Source: Pelodera strongyloides (lineage: Eukaryota; Nematoda; Chromadorea; Rhabditida; Rhabditidae). From it: DNA of 64,000 nt. A program made the translations under genes and the position numbers. The notes beneath the pieces were generated by a model. That model saw nothing but the letters and a program-made list of their open reading frames with translations. It did no database searches and was not told where the DNA came from. Below, one piece after another: positions 11,401 through 24,300 of the stretch. The DNA lies in assembly GCA_036852015.1 (NCBI GenBank), contig JAANDG010000170.1, forward strand, positions 62,001-126,000, written 5' to 3'. How positions within the stretch are numbered: the stretch's first letter is position 1; every line of letters starts with the position of its first letter.

Positions 11401-14400
11401 AGACTCTCGAAAAGATAGTGTATTTGGAGTGTGGAGTGGTTAGTGGCCTGACGTGTTTGCGAGGGCCTTTAGGCTAGGAGAGAATTAAAGCCAAACAAGG
11501 GGACCGTCGCCCTGGACAACACCACCACATCAAGGCGGAGAAAGAGAGAGGGAACGATTCCTAACGAAGTGATATACAAGTTTAGGTTGACCAGTGTTAT
11601 TCCACTATATACTTAGTACCGTACTTTTTGTCGCTTAAGAATAAAGCAGAAAAATGTGTTCGAGCAGAAAACAGAGATCATCGTCGTCGGTGGTTGATTC
11701 AACTGATATTCGAAATGCTTCGTAAGAAAATTGTATGTATGAAAGGAGAGTACAAGCGTTTCACAAAACAAATAAATAAAGAGAAACAGAACGAGTAACG
11801 GCCGAAGAAGCAAGATGGGACCCAAGGGACCCTAAGAATAACATTAGGAAAAAAGCAGACAAGGTTTGCTTGGTGTTTGAGGACTTAATTCTTTGTTAGA
11901 CCCTTGGTGTGTCAAATTGGAGCCCATGTTTCGCTCTTATTTATGTTTGTTTTCATGACTTGTAAGCATATACGTGTTTGAAGAAAAGTAAGAAGCAGGT
12001 ACGATATAAGCCGCATACGTTGCCAAAAAATTAAAGCATCATGTAAAATCTAATAATAAAACTATGATCACAAAATTCCTCAACTGAGCAGTTGAGCTTC
12101 GATTAATTTTTCCGCTTGATAATTCATTAAAAAAATGTCTGCCAGGCAAAGGAACGCAAATGATATAGTAAAACGAAATAATGCATAAAGAATACGAGCT
12201 AATTAGTTCGGCATTCGGAAAACATAAAACGAAGCTAAATTATCACTACGGTACAATGAGGGAATCTAATTCTATGATAAAAAATACAACTCTATTACAC
12301 CGGCCTGCTTTTTATATTTTTCAGGGTTTTTTTTTTCTGCGTAATGTTTATTTAATTTTTCCAACAAAATCAGCCTTCAAGCAAAGAACACAGAGAATGT
12401 TGGAAAAATGAAATAATGTATAAAGAATACGATCTAATTAGTTCGGTGTTCGAAAAAAACACATAAAGAAGCTAAATTCTCACCACTCTGTAATAATATA
12501 ATCTAAATCTACTATAAAACAATAGAACAATTAGGGAATAGGGATGATTGAAAAGAATTGATAATTCCACACGAACACAATGAGTTCGCACCATGAGTTT
12601 TCACAATTGAATTTACTTATGGATTTTGTCCCAAGAAAATTTCTTAAAACTAACTACATGTATTATCTTATAATATTCACGTTTCATATCTTCATATCGA
12701 CCAATGAAAATTGGGGTTTGACCCGGAATATTATAAAGCTGTCGTATCCCAGAAAATGGACCATCGTGCGTAATCGACGTGGGCGAATAAAACAAGCGCA
12801 ATAGTGCGATAATCACTCATATTTCGTGTGGGTTAAACTGGTTTTATTCACCGCCCAGATTGCGTGTGATGTTTATTCGAGAACGTTAGTTGTACTTAAA
12901 CTGATGAAAACAAAACTATACTGACATCAAAATATCTTTATGAAGAACAAAAAAAGGAAAATATTAATAGGTTGCATAAACTGGTCAATAAACAATACCT
13001 GAAGTTGCGGAGTTTGAGGCGCAGGATGGGAGTTCTGTTTCGTCAAATATTTCTTCGATGAATCTTTTGAAGAAACTCCAAAAATGCCTGAAAATTGGCA
13101 AAGCAAATAAATCAAGCTCACCAAGAAAGCTAAATCATTCGTATAATAGCTGAATTGTTCGATTGTGATTTAAACTCGTTTTAATCCACAACAACAAAAA
13201 AATAGGGGAAAATGCCAGATATTAGATATGAGAATAATATGGGAGAAAAAACGCTAAGCACAGTCTGAAATATTAAGGATACATCTTTGTAAACTGAGAT
13301 TTAGAAACAATCCGTTCTGATGGAAATTAACTAACTTCGAAACTTCTTTGCCATACTCTTTGCAAATGATTTTCGCCGCGTGTCCCTTCGGTCGAAGTCT
13401 TGCGGTGGTTGTGACCTGTTTAAAGGAAACAATTCTTAAAGACTGCGACTAAAATCGCCGGGGGACAAAATAACGACGCCATAACAGCAAATCGCCTTTA
13501 GTTTCAATAATATTTCCGAAATTATAAAAGGTGTTGGAAAATTAGCTCGGAAACGAGCAAAGAAACTTGATGGTACACGGTCCCGAACATTTAGGAAAAG
13601 TAGCAGATTAAGTCAATCATATACCTTGACCGATCGTGGGTCGGAGTGATCGGAAGAGTTCTATATCGGCTTCTATCACCTCTGTCCTGTCGATAGTCTG
13701 GGGGAGGAGTAGGCCGATCTGAACATCATTTTAGTTGCAATCTTGAATATCATTAATTAGTTTAGTTAAAAACACTTAGTTACCGTTATTATTTAAAGTC
13801 ACCAAAGCACAAAGATGGTTACTTAATCGAACGCTTAAAAAACAAGGCAGCATGTGTATGTGCTAACTGCTAGATGCCAGACACGGAGTTAGCGCAGTGA
13901 GCTGTTCACAAGTGAATTGCTACACAATCCTACTGTCTCATTACGTGTATGTCCGTGGCGCGCTGCTGTTTGAATCACCATAAGTAGAGCAACTTTGCTT
14001 GCACAACTAAAACTAAAGAAGCGGTAACTTACACTCCAAATTATCCGGATGTCTCCTCGCTTCGTAGGGTCGTTCTCGCTCGTCTCTTGGAGGTTCTCGT
14101 GTTCTCAATTCTCTGTTTTCCCTTAGATCTCTCCTCTCTTGTTCTTCCTTTCGTCTTATTCTCTCTGATACTTCACCGTAACCGAGGGGTTCCAGGGATG
14201 AAAATGTGTTCTGTAATTTAAAAAAAAACTGCTAAAAAAACATAAGGGTGTGAGTTTAATGAAACGGTTTAATAGATCTGATAAGTGCGTTATATCTCCA
14301 AAGAGTTACTGCCCTACCAAAAACAAAGCGCATATTTAGAGCAAATGCTCTTTGTACTGAACAATGTCAGATAGTTTAGAAGTCGTCATAAAGTGGAGTG

Positions 14401-16162
14401 AAAATGAAGCATCTGTTTGGCCTGTGTTGGCACAAAAAAATGCTGATTCATACAAAAGCATCAATAGCATTCACTTCTTTCAAAAGAATTCGGAATGGTT
14501 TAAAGTTGAACAGCAGCAAAACATTCAACACCGCGATAGGGGAGTAAGAGTTTCCTTTCAAAATCGTTTGAGGCAATTAACCAAGCTAAAGCATAAGACA
14601 AACAAGAAATGCAAGGCATGTACGCTCATTGCAAAAATTAAAAGAAGGCTCTGTTGAAACTACATTTCAACTGTAGATTACTATTAAATTAAAAATGTTA
14701 AATTTCACAAACCGTTGTGTAACATGGCGAAACCTCCGTTTTGAATATTAATGAGGATTACGCAAAACACTTTTTTACGTGTGGACAAAATCGAACACTG
14801 CACTTACCAACGCTGAGGGTAAAGAAATAAGCGAAGAACATTTAACAAGGGAAGCCTGGATAAATAGATATATGTACAGTAACAGCTATAGGAAACCAAC
14901 CATAGATGGATGTGATGGTGACGTAATATTCTGGTCGAAATATGAACCGTAAGGAGTGACACTTCGAACGCCGGAAGAGGAATCGAACAAACCGTGGTTG
15001 CTCAAACCTGAAGGAAATCCTTGCAAACTATTGTATGGCACTTTTCACGAGCACAGCATTAATACAATAAGGTTGTGGAGAAGCCAAATGAATTTGTCTG
15101 ATGGTTCTTAATAACCACAAAAAGTGCTCACTTGTGTAACCGTCGGTATATCGATATGGGTTTACGTGGGAGCTACTACTTGGTTCTTCCTCACAGAATG
15201 GAATGCGATTCAGCCGACTTTCACGTCTCTCAAAAGGAGTCGGCGGTTTCTGCTAAAAAGAATTTATTTAACAACTTACACTTCAGAATCACATTTATTT
15301 ATATCAATATTACGGGAGCGGCATGCTGTATTTGAACTCAGAGAATACATTTGCTTATGAGGAAGTAAAGACATCTCATTTCTCATGTCACAATAAACAG
15401 ATACTTTGAAAAACCACGGAAGCTCAGTTAGTAAAGAGAATTATAAAAAAATAAAGAAAAATAGCGGTGAATTTCTTACAGTGAAATGGTGCTAAACAAT
15501 TCTGGAACTTTCCCCACATGCAATATGCCAAATTTGTATTCTACAATAATGTGCTACAAAAATTCAGGGAATTTGAAATCAACATTAAATAATGTGCTAC
15601 TAAAATGCAGGGAATTTGAAATCAACATTATTAGCCAAAAGTTAAGCTTCAAATCTTTACAAAACGTATAGGAATACCAAAATCGAATCGAAGTGATGCA
15701 CTGTTGGAACATCACGGACAACACCGACTTCGCTGTTGGAATATGGCATACTTGAGGAGGAAATGTTGCGCCGCCTGAAATTACAAACACAAACTTTACT
15801 TTACAAACTCAAATATTCATATTAATTTGGTCGACTCATAGACATGCGTATTGTTGCGCTGCATATAATAGAAATCCCATGTCAAGCAACCGTTACCAAG
15901 GAACAAAACCATACCAAAAACGAAACGACCACATTTCGATATGAAATACATATGAAGAACCGAAAAACCAAAAATCGTCGCATTATAAACTAATATTCAT
16001 CACCAACAGTTAAATTGAAAAACGCTCAATTAATACTCAAGGAATTTGTATTCAATATTCGATACTCAATACATACCTGAATGATTGTTGCGAAGGGGAA
16101 AATGTGAATCTATTCAGTGAGTTGACGACCCGATCTAGGTCCACCGACCCCTCATCTCGCAT
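5440..16162 (-). CDS. Ubiquitin carboxyl-terminal hydrolase (USP family, USP31/USP43-like), 27 exons
   Basis: Cysteine protease that removes ubiquitin from substrates. Exons (- strand): 16162-16077, 15774-15678, 15249-15132, 15007-14901, 14210-14033, 13718-13625, 13415-13336, 13087-12999, 10791-10699, 9920-9774, 9445-9308, 9115-8936, 8846-8760, 8664-8576, 8488-8405, 8292-8151, 8058-7999, 7837-7713, 7596-7455, 7223-7069, 6963-6858, 6738-6592, 6453-6332, 6221-6166, 6067-5923, 5822-5745, 5680-5440. They join in phase without a stop into 1061 aa. Residues 1-363 are Ser/Arg/Pro-rich and look disordered. The catalytic domain starts near 364: Cys box GLPNLGNTCYVNA (C380), QDAQEFLNWLLDKVHEDL, two CxxC pairs (CDAC, CEHC) of the zinc ribbon, IVHLKRF, His box SGHYTS (H915) and W-x2-FDD (D932/D933). 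All catalytic residues are present, so it should be active. USP31/43-like is the best subfamily guess, from the long domain and the LDKVHEDL segment. The start ATG is the first in the first phased exon. Confidence 0.88.
12171..12486. repeat. Pair of about 78-bp direct repeats in a deubiquitinase intron
   Basis: A segment with ATAAAGAATACGA and CTAATTAGTTCGG at about 12171-12247 recurs, with scattered substitutions and small indels, at about 12407-12486. It lies in the intron between the exons ending at 12999 and starting at 10791. The pair could be two diverged copies of a short interspersed element or the ends of one. Confidence 0.7.
15545..15630. repeat. Two-copy 43-bp tandem repeat
   Basis: The unit containing AATGTGCTAC followed by CAGGGAATTTGAAATCAACA occurs twice back to back, in the intron between deubiquitinase exons 2 and 3. 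It is not coding. Confidence 0.85.
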
Positions 16163-18629
16163 CTGTTCGGTTATTCAACTAATCGAAGACAAAATAACTT
16201 GGATTGCGTTTGAGACACTTGTTCTAAAATACAACGGGATATAACTATTTGATAAAAGAAGAAAAACATACTGAAGAAAAACACGACGAGCTCGCTGTTA
16301 AAATCATAAAATAATAAGTGTCACGCGAGCACACAAAAACAGAAACTAAAAATGCAGATAAAGAGAAGTATAATTAAAAATCGAGAATTGTTCGGGTGAT
16401 ATGAATCATCAACTCCATATTAATGACTGACATTTCATGGCTTAAACGAACGCGCCAATAATGTGATAGAATGCATATTAAAAACGCGTAAAGTCTTGGA
16501 AGTTCATTTAAACAGTGTAAATGGGCAAATGTGGTGTGTGTTCGACTTTTTACATTCCGTTTCTATGAAGCTCTACTCTGTGCTTTTGTTAGTTAAGAAA
16601 TACTATCCATATTACCGATTTTGTGAACAAATTTTTATTAAAAAAAAAGTCTTCTTTCATGAAACACAAAAAGAAAATAATGTATTTCGTCCACGCTAGG
16701 CGTTTTCAATTAGAGTATATCAGAAATTGTTAGCAAAATTGTATTTGTATCCAAGAAAACAGCGAGTTGATGCCAAAGCAGTACCCCCATTTCGAATATT
16801 TGGATTACGAAATGTGCAGGAAAAGAAACAAAAACATCACTCGCTGGGAACGAGTCTATTTATAAACAACAGAGTCTGATTTGGATGATTTTGAAAAGAA
16901 AATGCGAGTGTGTCACTAAAATATCGAAAATAATTCAGACAATCAGACTTGTGAGTATTTTATACAATTACGTGCTAAAAAACTGACGGTATAGAAAGTT
17001 TGGTAAAGATGATTTACTTAAAGCAGAAAGCGGAAGGACATTCTTTCAAGTTAAAAACGAACCATACGTAAAGATGTAATACAGTTCTTCAATGAAAATC
17101 AGAAGTGGGCCTAAATCGTGTACTTTATGTGACCTAGAATCGTGAACCGAAATAAAGTTAATCAATCGGTTGTCGAATTATTCTTCCCTTTCCCAAAATA
17201 GACACACCCAATTCCTGAGTGAGTCACCGAGCAAAAAACTAACAGGGAGGTTATCGTTTGGTGACTTCATACTCCTTTACATACCTGATACCAATTAGCA
17301 AATTTTCATTCAATCACAGAGAAACAGCAATAATGAATTGATATAAATGGGATATGGTGATATTCCTGAGAGCACAGACAAATAAAATCATGCCAAATGT
17401 TGCTTTCAGATCAATGCCTGCGTTTTCGCTATGCACAATACGTGACGAAAGAAAAGAAAAGATTAGGTTTCACTTTTTTTTCGCAAAGCGTGACTCAAAT
17501 GGAAAAATTTGTGAAAATGACCTCAACACATTCATTCTGTCTAACTGGGTAGTAAGTAGTCTAGAGGGTGGCGTTAACCAAACCAAGAAAAAAAAATAGA
17601 AAAATTATGGGGAAAATAGAAGGTAATTAAAGAAAACAAAAAAGAACTTTGTAAGATGTGAGCCAACGCTTGGCTCCAATATGTGTTTTCACATGTGTTT
17701 TCTGAACTTTCACAAATTCGGAAATAACAAGAAGTTCATGGAACAACTGTTTATGTGCAGAAAAACTTGTGTCATCGTCAGTAAAAACGGAATTGGGACG
17801 GACACCGAGATTACATTAATCAATAGCTACTCAATCAGTTAGAACTGGCAGAAAACATCAGCGATTCGGACCAACCAGGAGCATGAAGGGAAAACAGCGA
17901 ATATTGGATAAATACAAAAGCTAACTGGCCATGGACTCATATCAATCGATAGTTGAGGCGGCTATCAGGCGGCAGAGAGTCTTCAAGACCATCAACAAAC
18001 ATATGAGTAAGGGAGAGAGATAAGGCGCTTCCACAGAAGGGTGAAGCAGAGACAATCCGCTACATTTGCACTGTTATGTCAATACCGAACACTTGGCAAA
18101 CATGCTATAAGGAATTGGAGACATGGGTAGAATCCCTTTGGTCATCACTAATTATAGTGAAGAGGTGAAAATAGTCTTATTCTAGAAGCTCCGTAGTTAT
18201 TATATTCTAATTCTCGCCCATTGCGAACGCGGCAGGAACGGAAGAAAATATTTTAATCAGTGACCTGAATGCGTGATGTTATAAAACATTGTAATAATTC
18301 AATCATTGTTTTAAGAAAGCTTGAGCAAAATTAATGCTAGAGTCTGAATACGAAAAGAAAGAAAAGGCGAGCATAGACAAAGAATGAAAAAGTATCTTGC
18401 GTTTGGAACGTAATACTTTGGCAGTATTAATTTTTAAAACAGCATTATTACTTGACAATTTCTACTCTACGTTTCAATTTACCAATGACAAACTCATAGA
18501 CTGTAACTCGGGTGCATAATGTGAAGAACGTAATGACGGACTGAAACTCTTCATTTTTATCACTCACCTCTATTGTCACGAAACCAAAAACCAACACATT
18601 GACTACAAACCTTAACTATTTCTTGCGTG

Positions 18630-18690
18630 TTAAAGGGATAGGTTCACCTCGAATTACACCTTTTTTATAATTTATTTTGATAATATGACC
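18630..18690 (+). mobile_element. Single terminus related to the TTAA MITE
   Basis: TTAA followed by AGGGATAGGTTCACCTC matches the outer end of the MITE at 4653 (TTAA then AGGGATCGGCTCACCTC) with three changes. No matching inverted end was found nearby, so this is a solo or decayed element. Confidence 0.5.
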
Positions 18691-19593
18691 TATGACGGTC
18701 AAAATGCGAAAATTTCAGTAAATTTCCTTTGCTCCCGTAGTAGGAGCTTGCTCAAAAAAGCTAAACTACCTCGAATCTATAAAACAATTGGAGTACCGCA
18801 GCCATGGTAAATGGTAAATTATGTACCTTTCAGCAATGCAAAATTATGGTTATCTTGGATGTAAGGATTGCAAAGCTTCATATAAAAATGGCTGGGTGCG
18901 AGATGTATATAAAAACAAAAAGCAATTATGTAAATACGTATCTTCTATTGATGTTTCGGGAAATAGGTGATAAATACAACGAATAAGAAGTTGTTTCCGA
19001 AATTTGGAAGAATCTTTTGAAAGGTAACCAGGTAAGCTCTTCTCGGAAAAGCGGAGAGAGCACTGAGATAGCATCATAAAGCAGGCCAGGAGGACTGGAG
19101 AACAAACAACACAAGATGAGAAGTCTACATCTTGTGTAGTCGGGGTTACCAACATTATAAGGGTTTCGTCACACGAATGACACAACCACGATAATCGATG
19201 GTGTTTTTGCGACTGTAAAGTGGAATTTATGCAGCGGCAAAAATCACAAAGAACAATCAAATGATTCTTTGATTTCATAGGAGAGTTCCCTAATCCATCA
19301 TAAATAAAAAATAGGAGCCAAATGTGCATCTACCTTGAACAGACTATGCAGAACATAAGGCAACAAACATATCAAAAAAAACAAAAAAAAAAACGTTTTC
19401 TTCAGCTGAAATTACATAAGTCATGAGAAACCGAACGTATACAAAAATCATTAGGAATACGAGAACTTCATCGCACAATCTTCACAAATCAGACTTACTT
19501 TAGAATAAACAAGGAGGATAATTGTACAAAATGTCTAAAACACTTCTGTAAAGCATGAGTGTTTCACAAACAGATTGGAAGGCTGCCAATTCT

Positions 19594-19619
19594 CGCGACG
19601 CGACGTGTGGCGCGTCGCG
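19594..19619. repeat. Short GC-rich perfect palindrome
   Basis: Nine-base arms CGCGACGCG and CGCGTCGCG are separated by 8 bases, in otherwise AT-rich DNA. It may be the core of a small MITE or a fold-back element; the borders were not found. Confidence 0.6.
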
Positions 19620-21169
19620 GCTCCCGACCGTTTTCTTTCTAATGTAAATTTTCTCAGACCTTTCAGTTCTAATTTACAAATTGGAGGATAGCCACTTCGT
19701 CTGTGCGTACGACAACACAATACAAATGTTCATATACTTTATTATGCAAAAAAAACATCTTCTATTTAGTTTGAACAACATAGATAGCCTTCATTTATAC
19801 AAGCATTTTTGAGGGATTCGATAAAATCAAACAGGATTGCACTGAGGAAGAGCTTGCGTTCTATGTGGTCGTGTGCCATCACAACGAGAAATGACTGATC
19901 GAAAATACGGATTTTTGTAATTACTCGGAAGACTGCATCACGAGTCCATAACAGAATGCAAGTATGATGATGACGATGTTCTTAAGGAAGCGGCCAACAT
20001 CTACAACAGAGCAATGGTTAATAATATACACTATGTTGGGGATTGGAACGGGCGAATACAAGAAAACCCTTAATGAAGCCAAAAGAGGACAGATAATAAA
20101 AATATGCGATATATCATTATTCGATGTTTAGAACAAGTGGAAATGACTACAGTCGGTGACGAGCAAGGAATGAACACAATTGGTATAATATGTTCCGCAG
20201 CAAAATAAGTTAGGAATAATGTTTATGAATAGACTTGTATGGTCCAACGTCTAATTAAGGTCTTCCTCAAGATCATGTTTACAATTCAGTAAGCTGTAAC
20301 TAGAGGAAAAGCTGCAGTGGTCAAGTTATAGAGATCCACGTGAAAAACGCAATAATATAGATCTACACAAATATATATGAAAAGACAAGGGAGCGGATCT
20401 GTCTAAGTATATGAAATATCTAAAAGATATTATATATTCAATCGAGGCCTCACCAATCGGGCGTAACCATGCAGTGCTGTGTTTCATTTAATTTCACAGA
20501 GTGCACTCCAAATATACTCAAACGAACAAAATCACAACACAATTCTTTAAAAATGGTAACAAAAATTCGATGCGCGACGGGACTTCATGTGTTAGTTAAT
20601 CAAACGGTCACTCTCAATGAAAATGTATCTCAAGGTGACAAATTTAAGTTAATCAAATCGACAGTCGATGTGACGCGAGTGAAAACAAGTGAAAAACAAG
20701 CAAAATGGTAACAAAGTAAGTACTGCGAACTATCTCGGGTGAAGGCCAGCATTAATTGAGTATAATCGAACAAACAAAACTGAACATTGACGAGCATCAC
20801 AGTATGAAACTTGCATAATTGTGCAAGTCTCTAAATATATATGGTTGTAACAGGCAAACGTAACAAGCTGTGAAGATTTTCCAAATAAAATACACTGAAG
20901 GTCATAGATTAGAACTATCGCAACTTCTTTGGATCGCAAAAAAAGAAGAAAAGAACACAAAGCCGGCAAAATGACACTGTATTAAAATGAATAGATTGTA
21001 ATGAAAACAAACAAGAAGAAAAGAAAAGAGTAGGTGAAAATCCATACTGCTATAACGCAAAGAGACAGTTCTTCAGGTGAAATATCTGGTGACGAATTGC
21101 ATGGACTAGAATCCTGAAAAAATATATATTTTTTTATGTTTTTCTTTCTATATAAATAGAATATGTATC

Positions 21170-21175
21170 TTTATT
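21170..21175 (-). terminator. Polyadenylation signal of ldb-1
   Basis: AATAAA on the - strand, about 150 bases after the ldb-1 stop codon. It is the first canonical hexamer noted downstream of that stop. Confidence 0.5.
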
Positions 21176-21322
21176 CCAATCAACATTGACATCTCCACGA
21201 AATTCGTTAATTCTTTTAGTTCACAAACTGATGTGTAAAGAAGAGAAAAACTAGTAAGAACTGTTTCTGTAGCAAAATGCTTGGGAAAAAGCATGTGTAA
21301 ACTCACATTGACCAGCCGACGT

Positions 21323-24300
21323 TCATCCGGTGATCATTGTCGCGTTCGGAGGTTGTTGCCAGGATTGCGTTGAATAGTCGAATGAAGGAGGTTGACCCTG
21401 AAATCTCATAGTTTGGTCTCACAGTGATTGAAGTCAACCAAAAATAGCTACACAAAAATGTCAAACATCAAATACATAGAAGGCGAAACACATTATGGAT
21501 ATTCCTGCAGTTAATAGATTATTTCTTTAGTTGATCCAACTGTCATCGGAGCGGTAATATGAGTAAATTTACAGTCAGCCGACAAGTCTTACTGTAATAC
21601 TCATAGTCATGTTACGCTTCATCTGTAAGGTTACCTGTTGTGGATGTCCGTTAAGTGGTTGACCCATATGTGACATCGTCGTGGGTGGACCCATAGGAGG
21701 GCCACCCATTGGAGGTCCCATACTTCCACCCATCGGAGGCACCATAGATCCAGGAGGACCGGACATTGGAGGGCCACCCGGGTTCTGCATTCCCTGCAAT
21801 AGATGTTGTTAAGTGTTAAACATCGAGCTTCTCTAATGCTTGAACGTAATTCAGCTTTATTCCCGTGTCACACACAGTGTTAGAGGCAACATAATTGCCA
21901 AAATGTATTCAAATTTTCAGATCTATATCGTTCCATCCTTTTTGGCATCGTTTTATTGCGTTTATGAAAAACGTTCACTTGTAATGTGCTTAACAAACGC
22001 TTGTTGTGTTAAGAGCCTCCAAGCATACCCGTTGCATCTGGAGGGCATTCGGATCAAACTGTGTGTTCTCCACCCTGCTAATTGTCCTCTCGTCTTCGTC
22101 TCCGTAGTCTCCACCCATCATCGAAGGCTCACCAACAACCATCACCTCCTGATATCCCATTGGAGGAAACTGAAAACAGTATTATTTAACGAAAATCACA
22201 AATACTGAGAAAAAAATTGTATCACAAAACGTGTGTCACCGACAAATTGTACTTTTAGCGCCTACCGCTGTTCCATGCATAGTTGTTGGCGGGAAAGCAG
22301 CATTCGTCGGAGCGGGAGAAGCATTTGCCTTCTTGCTTTTGCTGTTCGCAGCGGGCTTTCGTTGCCGTTTTCGTGCAGGCTTCGGTTTGGGTTCCTCAAC
22401 AGCCGGTGGCATCATTGACGGCTGTGCAGCTGAAACCACTGCGTGAAAAATAAGGAAAGCATCAAAAAATCTCGTGAAATTTATCATGATAAAAAATCAG
22501 CGCAATTATGAAAATAGTTTTTTGGCCAAACGCTGGTAAAATTACATTGAAGAAGACACGTAGTGAAATGAACAGTTTCTCTAAGAACCTATGTAATTAA
22601 TGTTGAGGCACCGTACTTAACAAAAAAAGTTTGTTGATGCTGCTGACGTCACATAGAATACGGGAGATTAGTCAGAATAAGGCAATTAAAAGCTGCATTG
22701 ATAGCTCACGTGCGTCATTTGAGCCGTTTTATCGAGTACTCACAGTCCCCAAACCCCCAATCATTTAGGGATCTAATCATTAATTTGCAAGTCGGCGTTA
22801 TTCTTAATAACAAATAATTATGGGTTCTCAGTCTGAGGAAAACAGGCTACTGTGAAATTTTTGCTTCAAAAAGTAAATAACCAGTGATCACCAACTTGCT
22901 AATAACTATAATTTTACCGTAACAATAAACTCGTAGTATAAAGAAAAGTATGCTTCGAGCCGCGATATGTTTTGAGGAAAGTGCTACTCTTGAGGTAAAA
23001 ATATGCAAAAAAAAAATAGAGTATAGTGAGTGTATACGAGTGAGGTCTTTTGTGAATCAGGTAAATTAAAAACGTCATATGCACTTGTAATGCATAGTGA
23101 GACGTTAGTGTAAAAGCATTATTGGCCTGAACTCGTTGTCGTTGACTTTTTGAAGTTAAATTCCACGTACCCATTTGTGCATGCATTGCCATTTGCTGTT
23201 GTTGTTGCTGTTGTTGCATTTTTGCATGTTGATGGAATAGAACACGTTTCAAAGAATCACGAGGAGTTAGCTGAAACAATCGATTAAGTGGCATTTTAAA
23301 AGGCAGAATACCTTTCTAAGGTTCAAACCTAGAACTAAGAATGTGTATAAATACTGTAAGCTCAAGGTACTGCTCAATTCTGCACAGAAACACGGACTTA
23401 ATAGTTAGGACGTTTTTGAAAAACATACCATATTGTTCTTGCTTTGACTCATCAGTACTTGCATTGGCTCTAATATGGCACACAGTCTGAGGTAGTTGAG
23501 AGTTGCTTCAGCCATTGCAGACCTTCCACTCTTACCCTTCTCTGGTTCAACAGTTGATAGTTCGTATTCCTAAGCGACAGACTAATAAGGCTGGTGGCCC
23601 AATAATAAGGAAGCTGTCACATTATAGCCTTTGCTTTCTAGCCGACAATCTGACAATCTTTTAGATTTATTATTGCTCATTCAAAAATAACATATAAAGG
23701 TGCGTAAAGTATAGATGTGAATGCAAGTTTGAGGTAGTGAACTAAAAGAATAAGAATAGAAATGCCCAAATGTTAATATTATAGTACCTTAGCTTAGATA
23801 TGTATATCAACTTAAACTCATACATTCACCATTTGTTATTCTTTGTATTTAACAATATTTGTCATATATATATATTATATATTTTTATTATCACCTTTTG
23901 ATCAGGGTGTCGCACTGACGAGCACCCCCGCCCTGATCAAAAATCCTCGTCTGCGACAGGGGTCGAAACGAGGTCCGTGTTTGACACGGTATTTATAATC
24001 AAATTTTTTAGTCTTACTGTTTATTATTTATGACTTTTCACTATTATATTCCAAAATTATTTTACTTTACGGTTTACAATTATCTCTCTATTATTGTTTG
24101 TTTATTGTTATCTCAATTAGTATACCTTCGATATTTCACTGAACACATATTCTTGTGAGGTCCGCAGCTCCATGTTCCAGTGTCGTATCCGATGGTTGTA
24201 GATCTCGTCGAACAGCGTGAATTCGATCACAAATTTGCATTCCGTTTGCACCTGTAATGTATAAAGTGAAGAAATATTGAAGGCATTAAGTAAGGGGTGT

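Larger units (their letters stand above)
16163..21322. other. Region between the deubiquitinase start and the ldb-1 3' end
   Basis: Both neighbours are on the - strand, so this holds the deubiquitinase promoter and the ldb-1 3' flank. No convincing exon was found. Contents: a transposon-like terminus at 18630, a GC palindrome at 19594-19619, a weak LINE-like remnant near 19.8-20.3 kb (not called), and the ldb-1 poly(A) signal. The rest is AT-rich DNA with no recognised structure. Confidence 0.55.

Noticed and set aside
14364..14657. 97-codon frame on the + strand
   Set aside because: Located in the deubiquitinase intron between exons 15007-14901 and 14210-14033, opposite strand, Lys/Asn-rich noise.
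18850..19329. 159-codon open frame on the - strand
   Set aside because: No domain, irregular composition, no splice signals in phase, and it lies next to a transposon end. Judged chance or transposon-derived.
19830..20330. Possible decayed LINE endonuclease (a DDDDVL... VGDWNGRI-like translation)
   Set aside because: Only a weak resemblance over a few dozen codons, with several stops and no reverse-transcriptase motif. Not enough to annotate.
23896..23990. Calling a canonical type I, II or III hammerhead ribozyme
   Set aside because: The core words and helices fit, but the linear order of the three core strands (I-II, III-I, II-III) cannot be reached by any circular permutation of the known fold. 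Reported instead as hammerhead-like.
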